This document shows, piece after piece, positions 16,773 through 25,594 of a stretch of 64,000 nucleotides of DNA. A program made the position numbers and the translations under genes. The stretch comes from CALLVY01 sp937899855. GTDB taxonomy: Bacteria; Bacteroidota; Bacteroidia; Chitinophagales; Saprospiraceae. The stretch's first letter is position 1, and each line of letters starts with the position of its first letter. The DNA is taken from positions 1 through 64,000 of the forward strand of contig JBCBQC010000013.1 in assembly GCA_039820405.1 (NCBI GenBank), in the 5' to 3' direction. Under the pieces are notes generated by a model. The model was not told the DNA's origin, searched no databases, and saw only the letters and a list, made by a program, of their open reading frames with translations.

Positions 16773-18665
16773 CTAATAAGCCCGTACGTCCGCTTTCTCC
16801 ATATAAATCATAAAGGCCCGATTGATGACGCGGTTGCCCCCCGGAGTGGGATAATTGCCGGAGAAGTACCAGTCGCCCCGATTATTGGGGCAAGCCCGGT
16901 GGAGGCCTTCAATGGTTTGGTAAATGACCGCTACCTTGGGTTTGATCTCCGGCGGGGTAATGATGCGGGCAATCTCCTTGGAGACCTCTTCGTAGTCGAA
17001 CAAGTCGTAGAGGGCCTGGACTTCATTTTTGACTTCTTCATCGGGAAGGTGTTCCTGGGCCTTGCAACGTTCGTAGGCTTCGTCGAGGAGGTGTTCCTGG
17101 TTGCTCTTTTCCAACAGCCGGACCATGGCGCGAAAAGCGACGAACTCCTTGAGCTTGGACATGTCGATGCCGTAGCAATCGGGATAGCGAATCTGGGGGG
17201 CGGAGGAAATGATAACGATTTTCTTGGGACGTAGCCGCGAGACGATCTTGATGATGCTATCGCGGAGGGTGGTACCCCGGACGATGGAGTCGTCGAGTAG
17301 GACCAGGGTATCCTTGTCATTTTTCACGATGCCGTAGGTGACGTCGTAAACGTGAGAAACCAAGTTGGCGCGGCTGGAAGTATCGGCGATGAAGGTGCGC
17401 AGTTTGGCATCTTTGACCACAATTTTCTCCACCCGGGCCTTATCGGCCAAAATTTTGGCAATCTTTTCGGGCTTGGGATCATCCCCCAGCTCCAGGATGC
17501 GCTCCATTTTGATTTCGTCGAGCACCTTGTCCAGGCCCTCCACCAGGCCAAAGTAAGCGGACTCGGCGGTATTGGGCACGAAGGAGAAGACGGTATTTTT
17601 AAAGTCGTAACCCACTTCCTTCAAGACGGCCGGAGCGAGTTGTTCGCCCAGTTTTTTGCGTTCGAGGTAGATGTCGCGATCGGTACCGCGGGAAAAGTAG
17701 ATGCGTTCGAAAGAACAAGCCTTGCGGCGGCGCTGTTCTATGTAGGGCCTCTCCATCACCTGCCCGTTGCGCTTGATGATGAGCGCGTGGCCCCGCTGGA
17801 GTTCTTTGACCTTGGTGTAGTGTACATCGAAGGCCGTTTGTAGGGCGGGACGTTCGGAGGCGACGACAGCGATTTCTTCGTTGACGTAGTAAAAAGCCGG
17901 CCGGATACCCGAGGGATCGCGCATGACGAAGGCGTCTCCGTGGCCAATCATACCGGCCATGACGTAGCCCCCATCAAACTTGCGGCTGGCGCGGCGCAGC
18001 AGCCGTTGGATATCCAAGTTGTCGCAAATCAGTTCGTTGAGTTCTTCGGAGGAAAAACCGTCGGGCTTGTACCAGTTGTGCAGTCGCTGGACCTCATCGT
18101 CGAGAAAGTGGCCGATTTTTTCCAGGACGGTCACCGTATCCGATTTTTCCTTGGGATACTGGCCGTACCCAACCAATTCGTTAAATAACTCATCCACATT
18201 GGTGAGGTTGAAATTACCCGCCAGGATGAGGTTGCGGTTGATCCAATTGGTTTGCCGGAGAAAGGGGTGACAGGTCTCGATGGTATTCTTACCGTGGGTA
18301 CCGTAGCGCAGGTGGCCCAGCAGGACTTCGCCGACGTAGGGCTTGTTGGCTTTCAACCAGGCGGGATCGTTCAGACGGTCGGCGTCCAGATCTTGGAAGT
18401 GCCGGTAGACATTGGCAAAAAGATCGTCGAGATAGTTGTTGGCGTTGGAGCGGCGGCGGCTGATGTAGCGGTTACCGGGCTTGGGATAGAGCTTGATGGT
18501 GGCTAGGCCAGCCCCATCCTGACCTCGATTGCGCTGTTTTTGCAGCAGTAGGCGTAGCTTGTCGAGGCCGTAGAGGGCCGTACCATACTTTCTATGGTAG
18601 AATTCGAGCGGTTTTAACAACCGGACGAGTGCGATACCGCACTCATGCTTGATTTGGTCACTCAT
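16773..18665 (-). CDS. purF: Amidophosphoribosyltransferase, long Bacteroidota form
   Basis: 630 residues, longer than the usual 470-510 of PurF. The glutaminase nucleophile would be Cys9 in IKHECGIAL, followed by QRNRGQDGAGLA and GHLRYGTHG. The C-terminal phosphoribosyltransferase part has the PRPP loop LVLLDDSIVRGTTL. It should make phosphoribosylamine, the first step of purine synthesis. Many Bacteroidota carry this long version besides a canonical PurF, so its exact role may differ. A strong promoter lies 38 bases upstream. Confidence 0.85.
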   Translation of the reverse strand: MSDQIKHECGIALVRLLKPLEFYHRKYGTALYGLDKLRLLLQKQRNRGQDGAGLATIKLYPKPGNRYISRRRSNANNYLDDLFANVYRHFQDLDADRLNDPAWLKANKPYVGEVLLGHLRYGTHGKNTIETCHPFLRQTNWINRNLILAGNFNLTNVDELFNELVGYGQYPKEKSDTVTVLEKIGHFLDDEVQRLHNWYKPDGFSSEELNELICDNLDIQRLLRRASRKFDGGYVMAGMIGHGDAFVMRDPSGIRPAFYYVNEEIAVVASERPALQTAFDVHYTKVKELQRGHALIIKRNGQVMERPYIEQRRRKACSFERIYFSRGTDRDIYLERKKLGEQLAPAVLKEVGYDFKNTVFSFVPNTAESAYFGLVEGLDKVLDEIKMERILELGDDPKPEKIAKILADKARVEKIVVKDAKLRTFIADTSSRANLVSHVYDVTYGIVKNDKDTLVLLDDSIVRGTTLRDSIIKIVSRLRPKKIVIISSAPQIRYPDCYGIDMSKLKEFVAFRAMVRLLEKSNQEHLLDEAYERCKAQEHLPDEEVKNEVQALYDLFDYEEVSKEIARIITPPEIKPKVAVIYQTIEGLHRACPNNRGDWYFSGNYPTPGGNRVINRAFMIYMEKADVRAY

Positions 18666-18702
18666 TCTCCAGTCCTGGAATTTACTTTACTGATGATGAG
18701 TA

Positions 18703-18734
18703 CAAATATAGCGCAGTGTAGACTGCATTTGCAA
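18703..18734 (-). promoter_or_regulatory. purF promoter, Bacteroidota type
   Basis: On the minus strand TTG (18734-18732), a 21-base spacer, and TATATTTG (18710-18703). Only the general consensus is seen; no PurR-like operator is obvious. Confidence 0.7.
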
Positions 18735-18916
18735 ATTACCGCGCCTTATTTATGCGCCGAAGTCTACCGCCCGACCGCTGCCCCCCGGCCAAACGGGCGG
18801 GGAAAGCGTGCTAGCGGAAGGTTCGGACGGTCCGATAAGGACTAAATTGATGGAATTTAGGCCCATTTTGTTCTCGCAAATTTTGTATTTTAGTGACTCG
18901 ATAAAATTATTCTTTT

Positions 18917-19240
18917 ATGGCTTTATTACGCGTTTTTCGCACCCCCAAGCACCAGCGTTTTGAGTACAAACCCCGCCATTGGAATCCCAAGAAGGAGGAA
19001 TTGCAACAACGACTGGATCAGATCGATAAGATGAAGCAAAACGATCCCAATGCGCTCAAGGCGCGGATCGCCCAAAATTTCCGACGCGGCAGCCTGGGCA
19101 ATGCCCAAGCCCGACGCCAAGCGGTACTGCGATCCAACCTGCTACTGCTGGGCATAATCGTGGTCTTATTAATGATGGCCTATATATTTATTACCGTATA
19201 TTTGCCCCAGATTGCCGACGCCCTGGGAACGCAAGGCTAA
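18917..19240 (+). CDS. Small membrane protein upstream of mutL
   Basis: 107 residues: a basic N-terminal half (RFEYKPRHWNPKKEEL) with a short predicted helix, then one transmembrane segment at about 75-97 (LLLLGIIVVLLMMAYIFIT). I recall small proteins of similar layout near mutL in other Bacteroidota, sometimes mislabelled as riboflavin synthase beta subunit; there is no riboflavin synthase motif here. Function unknown. Confidence 0.75.
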   Translation: MALLRVFRTPKHQRFEYKPRHWNPKKEELQQRLDQIDKMKQNDPNALKARIAQNFRRGSLGNAQARRQAVLRSNLLLLGIIVVLLMMAYIFITVYLPQIADALGTQG

Positions 19241-19341
19241 ACGGCACCCACACAACACTTTGGACACTAAAAGCGATCGACAAGCCCCGGGGCAAAGGGC
19301 CCCTGCGGAGCTGACGGATCCCTCAAAAACAAACATCATCT

Positions 19342-21213
19342 ATGGCTGATATCATTCAGCTACTGCCCGACGCAATCGCCAACCAAATCGCCGCCGGCGA
19401 GGTGATTCAGCGGCCGGCCTCGGTAGTGAAAGAGTTATTGGAAAACGCAATTGACGCGGGCGCCACCAGCGTCAAGCTGATCGTAAAGGATGCGGGGAAG
19501 ACTTTGATTCAGGTCATCGACAATGGCTGTGGCATGTCCCCCACCGACGCCCGGATGTGCTTCGAGCGTCACGCTACCTCCAAGATCCGCAAAGCCAAGG
19601 ACCTTTTCCACATCCGTACCATGGGTTTTCGCGGGGAAGCGATGGCTTCTATCGCCGCCATCGCCCAGGTAGAAATGCGAACCCGCCGCCAAGCGGACGA
19701 ATTGGGGGCCCGATTGCTACTTGAAGGCTCGGTGCTCACCAAACAGGAGTCTTGCCAGTGTAGCGCGGGGACCAATATTTCGGTCAAAAATCTATTTTAC
19801 AACGTCCCCGCCCGTCGTAATTTCCTCAAGTCCAACGCCGTAGAAATGCGGCACATCATCGACGAATTCCAACGGGTGGCCGTGGCCCATTCCGATCTGT
19901 TTTTTAGCCTCCACCACAATGGCTCCGAAGTCTTTCACCTGCCCATCGGCAATTTGCGCCAACGCCTGGTCGCCATCTTCGGGACCAATTGCAATAAAAA
20001 ACTGGTCCCCGTTGCCGAAGAGACCGACGTACTCAAGCTGGAGGGCTACGTCGGCAAGCCCGAGTTTGCCAAAAAGACCCGCGGCGAACAGCTGCTCTTC
20101 GTCAACCAGCGCTTTATCAAAAGCAACTACCTCAACCACGCCATCGTCACGGCCTACGAAGAGCTCCTGCCCAAAGACAGCTACCCCCTCTACGTCATCT
20201 TTCTCGAAATCGACCCTAAGCGAATCGATATCAACGTCCACCCCACCAAGCAAGAAATCAAATTCGACGACGAGCGGTTGGTGTACAACTACCTCAAAGT
20301 AGCGGTTCGCCACGCACTGGGGCAGTACAGCATTACGCCAACGCTCGACTTCGAGCAGGAGGTGAGCTTTACGGGCAACTACCGCCCACGGCGAGAAGAC
20401 CCCACCCCCAGTGAGCAGACGGTCCGGTCTTCGGACAACGGCAAAGGCAGCCCCGGCCCCTTTTCGCCCCCCGCCGAGGAACGGCGTCAGCGCAACAACT
20501 TGGACAACTGGCAGGATTTGTACCGGGGGCTGGAGGGCTTCGATCAAACGGCCGCTTCGGAGGAAGATGAAAATTCGGTGACCATCGGCAGCGAATGGTC
20601 AGAAAGTAATGGATTGGACGATGCGGCCAATAGTTTTTCCAAACAGCAAAAGCAGGCCTACCAAATCCACAACAGCTACATCGTCAGCCAGATCAAATCG
20701 GGCTACCTACTCATCGACCAGCAGACGGCGCACGAACGCATCCTGTACGAGCGCTACCTGGCCGTACTGAGCGAGCAGGAGACCTACACGCAAAAACAGT
20801 TGTTTCCCAAGACCATCCAGGTGGCGCCCAATGATGTGGTGCTGATGCAGGAGATCTTGCCCGAAATCAACCGGCTGGGCTTTGACATTCAAGATTTTGG
20901 CAACAATAGCTTCGTCATTCACGGCGTACCGGCGGACCTCAGGGGCTCGAAGGAAGAGCAAAAGGTGATTGAGCAACTGCTCGAACAGTACAAAAACAAC
21001 CTCGAACTCCAACTGGACCGCAACGAGAACCTGGCCCGGGCCATGGCGCGCTCCGCTTCGATCAAACGCGGCCAGGCCCTACGCATCCCCCAGATGCAAG
21101 AGTTGGTCGACCAGCTCTTCGCCTGTAGCGTCCCCTACAAGGGTCCCAACGGTCGGAATTGTTTTATTACCTTTGAACTGGAAGAGTTGGAAAAGCGTTT
21201 CACTGGGGATTAA
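19342..21213 (+). CDS. mutL: DNA mismatch repair protein MutL
   Basis: 623 residues. The GHKL ATPase domain (about 1-330) has ELLENAIDAG, DNGCGM, TMGFRGEA and INVHPTKQEIKF. A variable acidic linker (about 345-430) leads to the C-terminal dimerisation domain. At the place of the endonuclease motif DQHA(X)2E(X)4E the protein reads DQQTAHERILYE (near residue 459), losing the histidine and alanine, and the downstream GPNGRNC lacks the usual Cys/His-containing motif. Nicking activity is therefore uncertain; the mismatch-repair role is not in doubt. Confidence 0.95.
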   Translation: MADIIQLLPDAIANQIAAGEVIQRPASVVKELLENAIDAGATSVKLIVKDAGKTLIQVIDNGCGMSPTDARMCFERHATSKIRKAKDLFHIRTMGFRGEAMASIAAIAQVEMRTRRQADELGARLLLEGSVLTKQESCQCSAGTNISVKNLFYNVPARRNFLKSNAVEMRHIIDEFQRVAVAHSDLFFSLHHNGSEVFHLPIGNLRQRLVAIFGTNCNKKLVPVAEETDVLKLEGYVGKPEFAKKTRGEQLLFVNQRFIKSNYLNHAIVTAYEELLPKDSYPLYVIFLEIDPKRIDINVHPTKQEIKFDDERLVYNYLKVAVRHALGQYSITPTLDFEQEVSFTGNYRPRREDPTPSEQTVRSSDNGKGSPGPFSPPAEERRQRNNLDNWQDLYRGLEGFDQTAASEEDENSVTIGSEWSESNGLDDAANSFSKQQKQAYQIHNSYIVSQIKSGYLLIDQQTAHERILYERYLAVLSEQETYTQKQLFPKTIQVAPNDVVLMQEILPEINRLGFDIQDFGNNSFVIHGVPADLRGSKEEQKVIEQLLEQYKNNLELQLDRNENLARAMARSASIKRGQALRIPQMQELVDQLFACSVPYKGPNGRNCFITFELEELEKRFTGD

Positions 21214-21315
21214 CTCCGCCCCAGTAATCGATGGCAGGACTCTGATGGTCGAAATTTAGAAACTCGGGGTGGGATCGGGTGTTATCTTGCTGTCTACTCG
21301 AATAAAATCATTTAT

Positions 21316-21948
21316 ATGCCACCAGTAACGGACGTCGTTAAGAACCTGATCATCCTCAATGTGTTGATGTTTGCCGGGACCTATTTTGGCTTGGAGGGAC
21401 AGGGCATTCCGCTACTGGCACTGCACTACCCCGCTTCCGAATACTTTCTCCCCGTCCAGTTGGTCACCCACATGTTTATGCACGGGGATTTGTTTCACCT
21501 TCTTTTTAATATGTATGCCTTGTACATGTTTGGTACGGCCCTGGAGAGCTACTGGGGCCCGGCGCGGTTTCTCAAGTTTTACCTGATCTGTGGTTTTGGA
21601 GCCATTGCCCTCCACATGGGGGTCTGGCATTGGGAGCTGTCGCAATTACCGCCCGAGCAGTTCGCCCGGGCGATGCAGGAGCCCTTTATGGCGGTACTGG
21701 GGGCATCGGGAGCGGTATTTGGCTTGCTGGCGGGCTACGGGACGCTTTTCCCCGACAACCGGATCGGTCTGCTGTTTCCCCCCATCGTACTCAAGGCCAA
21801 GTACTTCGTCATCATCTTTGCGGTCATTGAATTGTCCTTGGGCTTTAGCGGCGCATCGACGGGCATCGCCCATTTCGCCCACCTCGGTGGGGCCCTCTTT
21901 GGCTTCCTCCTCGTCCGCTATTGGCAGAGTGGCGGCAATATGATTTAG
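21316..21948 (+). CDS. Rhomboid-family intramembrane serine protease
   Basis: 210 residues, about six transmembrane helices. The rhomboid catalytic Ser lies in VLGASGAVFGLLAGYG (near residue 133) and the His in FAHLGGALFGF (near 190); HLLFNMYALYMFG carries the HxxxN-type motif of helix 2. It cleaves transmembrane substrates within the membrane; the substrate is unknown. A second rhomboid gene follows after about 70 bases with its own promoter. Confidence 0.9.
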   Translation: MPPVTDVVKNLIILNVLMFAGTYFGLEGQGIPLLALHYPASEYFLPVQLVTHMFMHGDLFHLLFNMYALYMFGTALESYWGPARFLKFYLICGFGAIALHMGVWHWELSQLPPEQFARAMQEPFMAVLGASGAVFGLLAGYGTLFPDNRIGLLFPPIVLKAKYFVIIFAVIELSLGFSGASTGIAHFAHLGGALFGFLLVRYWQSGGNMI

Positions 21949-21966
21949 TGCGGGGGGAGAGAAAAC

Positions 21967-21997
21967 TTGAAAATCCGGGAGCAAGTTTATAAATTTG
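21967..21997 (+). promoter_or_regulatory. Promoter of the second rhomboid gene
   Basis: TTG (21967-21969), a 20-base spacer and TAAATTTG (21990-21997): an excellent Bacteroidota consensus match, 24 bases before the ATG at 22022. Confidence 0.75.
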
Positions 21998-22021
21998 GAA
22001 TTATTTAAATACATACCGTAA

Positions 22022-22966
22022 ATGCTAGATTCCATTTGGAATGACGTCAAACAGCAGTTTAGCTATGGCAACATGATCACCCGGATCGTGATTGTCAACG
22101 TGGCGGTTTTTGTACTCATCAATTTGGTTAAGCTCATCTTGCGATTGACCAATGGGTGGCAAGACACCGGGCTGTACAACGAGATTCTCCACTTTCTTTG
22201 CATCTCCGCCGACCCTTGGTACATCCTCACCCGCCCCTGGACGATTTTCACCAATATGTTTTTGCACGAAGGGTTTATGCACATTCTCTTCAACATGCTC
22301 TTCCTCTACTGGTTTGGCCGCATCGTGGGGGATCTGATTGGCGACCGGCGGATCCTACCGCTGTACCTGATGGGGGGGCTGGCGGGTGGACTGGCCTTTT
22401 TTATCTCGGCCAATTTGCTCAATTATGGAGGTGGTGCCGCCAATTTTGCCCTGGGTGCCTCGGCGGCGGTCATGGCCATCGTACTGGCGGCCGGAGTACT
22501 GGCCCCGGATTACATCATGCGGCTGATCCTCATTGGCGACGTACGGCTCAAATACATCGTCGCGGTACTGGTCGTACTCGATTTGGTGAGTCTGGCCAAT
22601 AACATCAACACTGGCGGACATTTTGCCCACCTGGGTGGCGCCGTATTCGGATGGTTTTTCGTCACCCAATTGCAGAATGGCAACGACCTCTCCGAACCCA
22701 TCAACCGCTGGCTGGATCGGCTCAATGCGTTCTGGCTCAACCTCAAGAACCGCATGCAGGGTAAAGCCCCCCGCCCCCGGGTGGTGTACCGCAACAAGGA
22801 TAAGATGAAGCGCTCGGCGGGACGCCCCCGCGCCAGTACCGACGGCAACGATGGCCCCCAACACCAAGAAAAGCTGGACAGTATTTTGGATAAGATCAAA
22901 AAATCGGGTTACGACAGCTTATCATCCGAAGAAAAGGAGTTTTTATTTAACGCCAGTAAAAAATAA
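22022..22966 (+). CDS. Rhomboid-family protease with C-terminal tail domain
   Basis: 314 residues. Rhomboid core at about 15-220: MHILFNMLFLYWFG, catalytic Ser in LGASAAVMAI, catalytic His in HFAHLGGAVFGWF. A basic linker (about 235-275) leads to a short C-terminal helical motif (LDSILDKIKKSGYDSLSSEEKEFL), quoted in part: SGYDSLSSEEKEFL, often seen at the end of Bacteroidota rhomboids. Distinct from its neighbour in length and N-terminus, so not a recent duplicate. Confidence 0.9.
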   Translation: MLDSIWNDVKQQFSYGNMITRIVIVNVAVFVLINLVKLILRLTNGWQDTGLYNEILHFLCISADPWYILTRPWTIFTNMFLHEGFMHILFNMLFLYWFGRIVGDLIGDRRILPLYLMGGLAGGLAFFISANLLNYGGGAANFALGASAAVMAIVLAAGVLAPDYIMRLILIGDVRLKYIVAVLVVLDLVSLANNINTGGHFAHLGGAVFGWFFVTQLQNGNDLSEPINRWLDRLNAFWLNLKNRMQGKAPRPRVVYRNKDKMKRSAGRPRASTDGNDGPQHQEKLDSILDKIKKSGYDSLSSEEKEFLFNASKK

Positions 22967-22990
22967 AAAGGCTCCCAAAACCGCTTTAAG

Positions 22991-24046
22991 TTGGTGCAGC
23001 AATTCAGCAAGATTTTACGATGGGTCAATCTGGCGGTAATCCTGCTTACCTTTTTATCTTATTTATCGCCCTACATCAACCCGATACATTTTTGGCCCCT
23101 TACTTTTCTGGGCATGGCCTACCCTTGGTTGCTCCTGCTCAATCTGCTTTTCATCCTATTTTGGGCCTTCCGCAAAGATCGCTACGTCTTTTTCTCCCTC
23201 GCCTGCATCCTCACGGGATGGAGCCATCTGACGGGCTTCGTGGGCTGGCGGGGGCCCGAGGTCTACGATCCCGGAAAAAGCCTATCCATTCTTAGCTACA
23301 ACCTCCAAAGTGGACGGGATTACGAGACCATCCGCCAGTTGAAAAAGCCCCAGAGTGGCCCCCTGCACGCCACCCTACACCAAAAAACGGGCAATAATAT
23401 CCTCTGCTTCCAGGAAATTCGCAAGGCCTACCTCGATGAAATGTCGGAAGCGCTAGCATTGCCTTACCTCCACACCATTCCCTACTCCTCGGTGGCCATC
23501 CTATCGCCCGTCCCCATTCTCGACCGTGGGGGACAGCGCTTTACCGAATCCTCGAACGGTTTTATTTGGGTCGACCTGAACCTCCAGGGGCAACGGGTCC
23601 GCATCTTCAACATTCACCTGCAATCCAATAAGGTCAGTGGCGTTACGGACAAAGTCCTGGAAGCGGGCGACCTGCAGGAAAAGGAAACCTGGATGGACAT
23701 CCGCATGGTGATTGGACGGGTCAAACGGGCGACGATTACCCGATCGGAGCAGGTGGACGTCGTGGCGGAGCAAATCGCGGCCAGCCCCTATCCCGTCATC
23801 GTCTGTGGCGACTTCAACGATACCCCACAATCCTATTCCTACCGCTCGTTGAGCCAGGGGCTGCGCGACAGCTTTCGCGAAAAGGGTTGGGGTTTTGGTA
23901 CAACTTATGCGGGGAATATACCGGCCCTACGGATCGACTACATCCTGGTGGACCCGCGCTTTAAGGTGCTCGAAACCCAAATCCCCCGCGTGCCCTACTC
24001 CGATCATTATCCGGTGATTAGTAAGTTGGAACTCGGGGGGAGTTAA
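22991..24046 (+). CDS. Endonuclease/exonuclease/phosphatase-family membrane protein
   Basis: 351 residues using TTG at 22991 (or GTG at 22994); no in-frame ATG precedes the first membrane segment, so a non-ATG start is likely. Three hydrophobic segments (about 10-30, 35-60, 68-88) precede an EEP domain (about 98-350) with SYNLQSG, CFQEIR, VCGDFNDTP and YSDHYPVISKL, the metal and catalytic Asn/Glu/Asp/His motifs. The catalytic domain probably faces the periplasm. The substrate could be nucleic acid, sugar or lipid phosphate. Confidence 0.83.
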   Translation: MVQQFSKILRWVNLAVILLTFLSYLSPYINPIHFWPLTFLGMAYPWLLLLNLLFILFWAFRKDRYVFFSLACILTGWSHLTGFVGWRGPEVYDPGKSLSILSYNLQSGRDYETIRQLKKPQSGPLHATLHQKTGNNILCFQEIRKAYLDEMSEALALPYLHTIPYSSVAILSPVPILDRGGQRFTESSNGFIWVDLNLQGQRVRIFNIHLQSNKVSGVTDKVLEAGDLQEKETWMDIRMVIGRVKRATITRSEQVDVVAEQIAASPYPVIVCGDFNDTPQSYSYRSLSQGLRDSFREKGWGFGTTYAGNIPALRIDYILVDPRFKVLETQIPRVPYSDHYPVISKLELGGS

Positions 24047-24070
24047 GTTAGTTTTAGATTGAAATTATCG

Positions 24071-24078
24071 TAATTTTG
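24071..24078 (+). promoter_or_regulatory. Candidate cysS promoter -7 box
   Basis: TAATTTTG matches TAnnTTTG and lies only five bases before the ATG, so the transcript would be almost leaderless. No TTG at the ideal distance is present. Moderate support only. Confidence 0.45.
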
Positions 24079-24082
24079 CCGC

Positions 24083-25570
24083 ATGAATTCAGCATTGACG
24101 CTCTACAATAGTTTAAGCCGAAAAAAAGAAGCCTTTCAATCGATTCACGAAGGCTACATCGGGATGTACGTTTGTGGGCCTACCGTTTACAATGACGTCC
24201 ACCTGGGCAATTGCCGGACCTTCGTCAGCTTTGACGTCATCTTTCGTTACCTCCGCTATCTGGGCTACAAGGTGCGTTACGTTCGCAACATCACCGACGT
24301 GGGGCACCTGCTCGACGGTGGGGAGGATCGCATCCTCAAGGGCGCACGTCTGGAAAAGCTAGAACCCATGGAGGTCGTCCAGAAGTACACCCAGGGCTTT
24401 CACGATATGATGCGGATATTCAACGTGCTCCCCCCCAGTATCGAGCCGCGGGCCTCGGGGCACATTCTGGAACAGATCGAGATGGTACAAGCCATCATCG
24501 ACAATGGCTACGCTTACGAGACCAATGGATCGGTGTATTTCGATACGGTAAAATTTGCGGAAAAGGAAAAGGTCTACGGTCAACTGTCGGGACGCGTCAT
24601 CGACGAGTTGTTTAGCGAAACGCGGGACCTCAAGAAGCAAGATGAAAAACGACACCCCGCCGATTTTGCCATCTGGATGAAGGCCGACCCCGAGCACATC
24701 ATGCGCTGGAAGTCGCCCTGGTCAGAAGGCTTTCCCGGCTGGCACCTGGAGTGCTCGGCCATGAGTACCAAGTACCTCGGCCCCACCTTCGACATCCACG
24801 GTGGAGGCAATGACCTCAAATTCCCCCACCACGAAAACGAAGTGGCCCAAAACGTCGGGGCCTGCCAGTGCCAACCCGCCAACTACTGGCTGCATACCAA
24901 CATGTTGCTGATGAACGGGCGGAAGATGTCAAAAAGCGATGGCAACACGATCACGCCCGAGCAGTTGTTTACCGGCAACAGCGAGCACATCTCCAAGTCC
25001 TACAGCCCGATGGTACTGCGCTTCTTTATGTTGCAGTCGCACTACCGCAGTACCCTCGACCTGACCGACGACGCCCTCGGCGCTGCCGAAAAGGGGTACC
25101 GCCGGCTGATGGAAGGCTACCGAACCCTCCAGGGGCTGAGTCATTCCGGCCAGGGGAATGCGGGGGAGCTGGATGGTGAAATCAACCAGCTGATTGACCA
25201 GGCCCGTGCCCACATGAGCGACGATTTCAATACGCCCATGGCGCTCGCCCGCCTGTTTGAATTGGTAAGTAAAATCAACGGCTTGCGCGACGGCCACCTC
25301 CAACTGAGTCAGCTTACTCCCGAGACCTTTGCCCGCCTCCAAGGGGCTTTCAGCGATTTTACCTTTGAAATTCTGGGCCTCCAGGAAGAAAATATCGGTG
25401 GCGAAGCCAATGGCAAGATGGACGGCTTGATGCAGCTCATCATCGAGCTGCGACAGCGTTCGAGGGCCAATAAAGACTGGGCCACCGCGGATAAAATTCG
25501 CGACACCTTACAGGAACTAAACATTCAACTGAAAGATGGCAAGGACGGGACCAGTTGGAGCCTGGACTAA
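24083..25570 (+). CDS. cysS: Cysteinyl-tRNA synthetase
   Basis: 495 residues, class I aminoacyl-tRNA synthetase of normal length. Zinc/active-site cysteine in MYVCGPTVYND, HIGH-type motif VHLGNCR, and KMSKS motif GRKMSKSDGN. The zinc-site residues in WHLECSAMS and HHENEVAQ are intact. The M28 peptidase gene follows after 24 bases and may share the transcript. Confidence 0.98.
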   Translation: MNSALTLYNSLSRKKEAFQSIHEGYIGMYVCGPTVYNDVHLGNCRTFVSFDVIFRYLRYLGYKVRYVRNITDVGHLLDGGEDRILKGARLEKLEPMEVVQKYTQGFHDMMRIFNVLPPSIEPRASGHILEQIEMVQAIIDNGYAYETNGSVYFDTVKFAEKEKVYGQLSGRVIDELFSETRDLKKQDEKRHPADFAIWMKADPEHIMRWKSPWSEGFPGWHLECSAMSTKYLGPTFDIHGGGNDLKFPHHENEVAQNVGACQCQPANYWLHTNMLLMNGRKMSKSDGNTITPEQLFTGNSEHISKSYSPMVLRFFMLQSHYRSTLDLTDDALGAAEKGYRRLMEGYRTLQGLSHSGQGNAGELDGEINQLIDQARAHMSDDFNTPMALARLFELVSKINGLRDGHLQLSQLTPETFARLQGAFSDFTFEILGLQEENIGGEANGKMDGLMQLIIELRQRSRANKDWATADKIRDTLQELNIQLKDGKDGTSWSLD

Positions 25571-25594
25571 GCCAATCATTACCCCCGCCCACAC

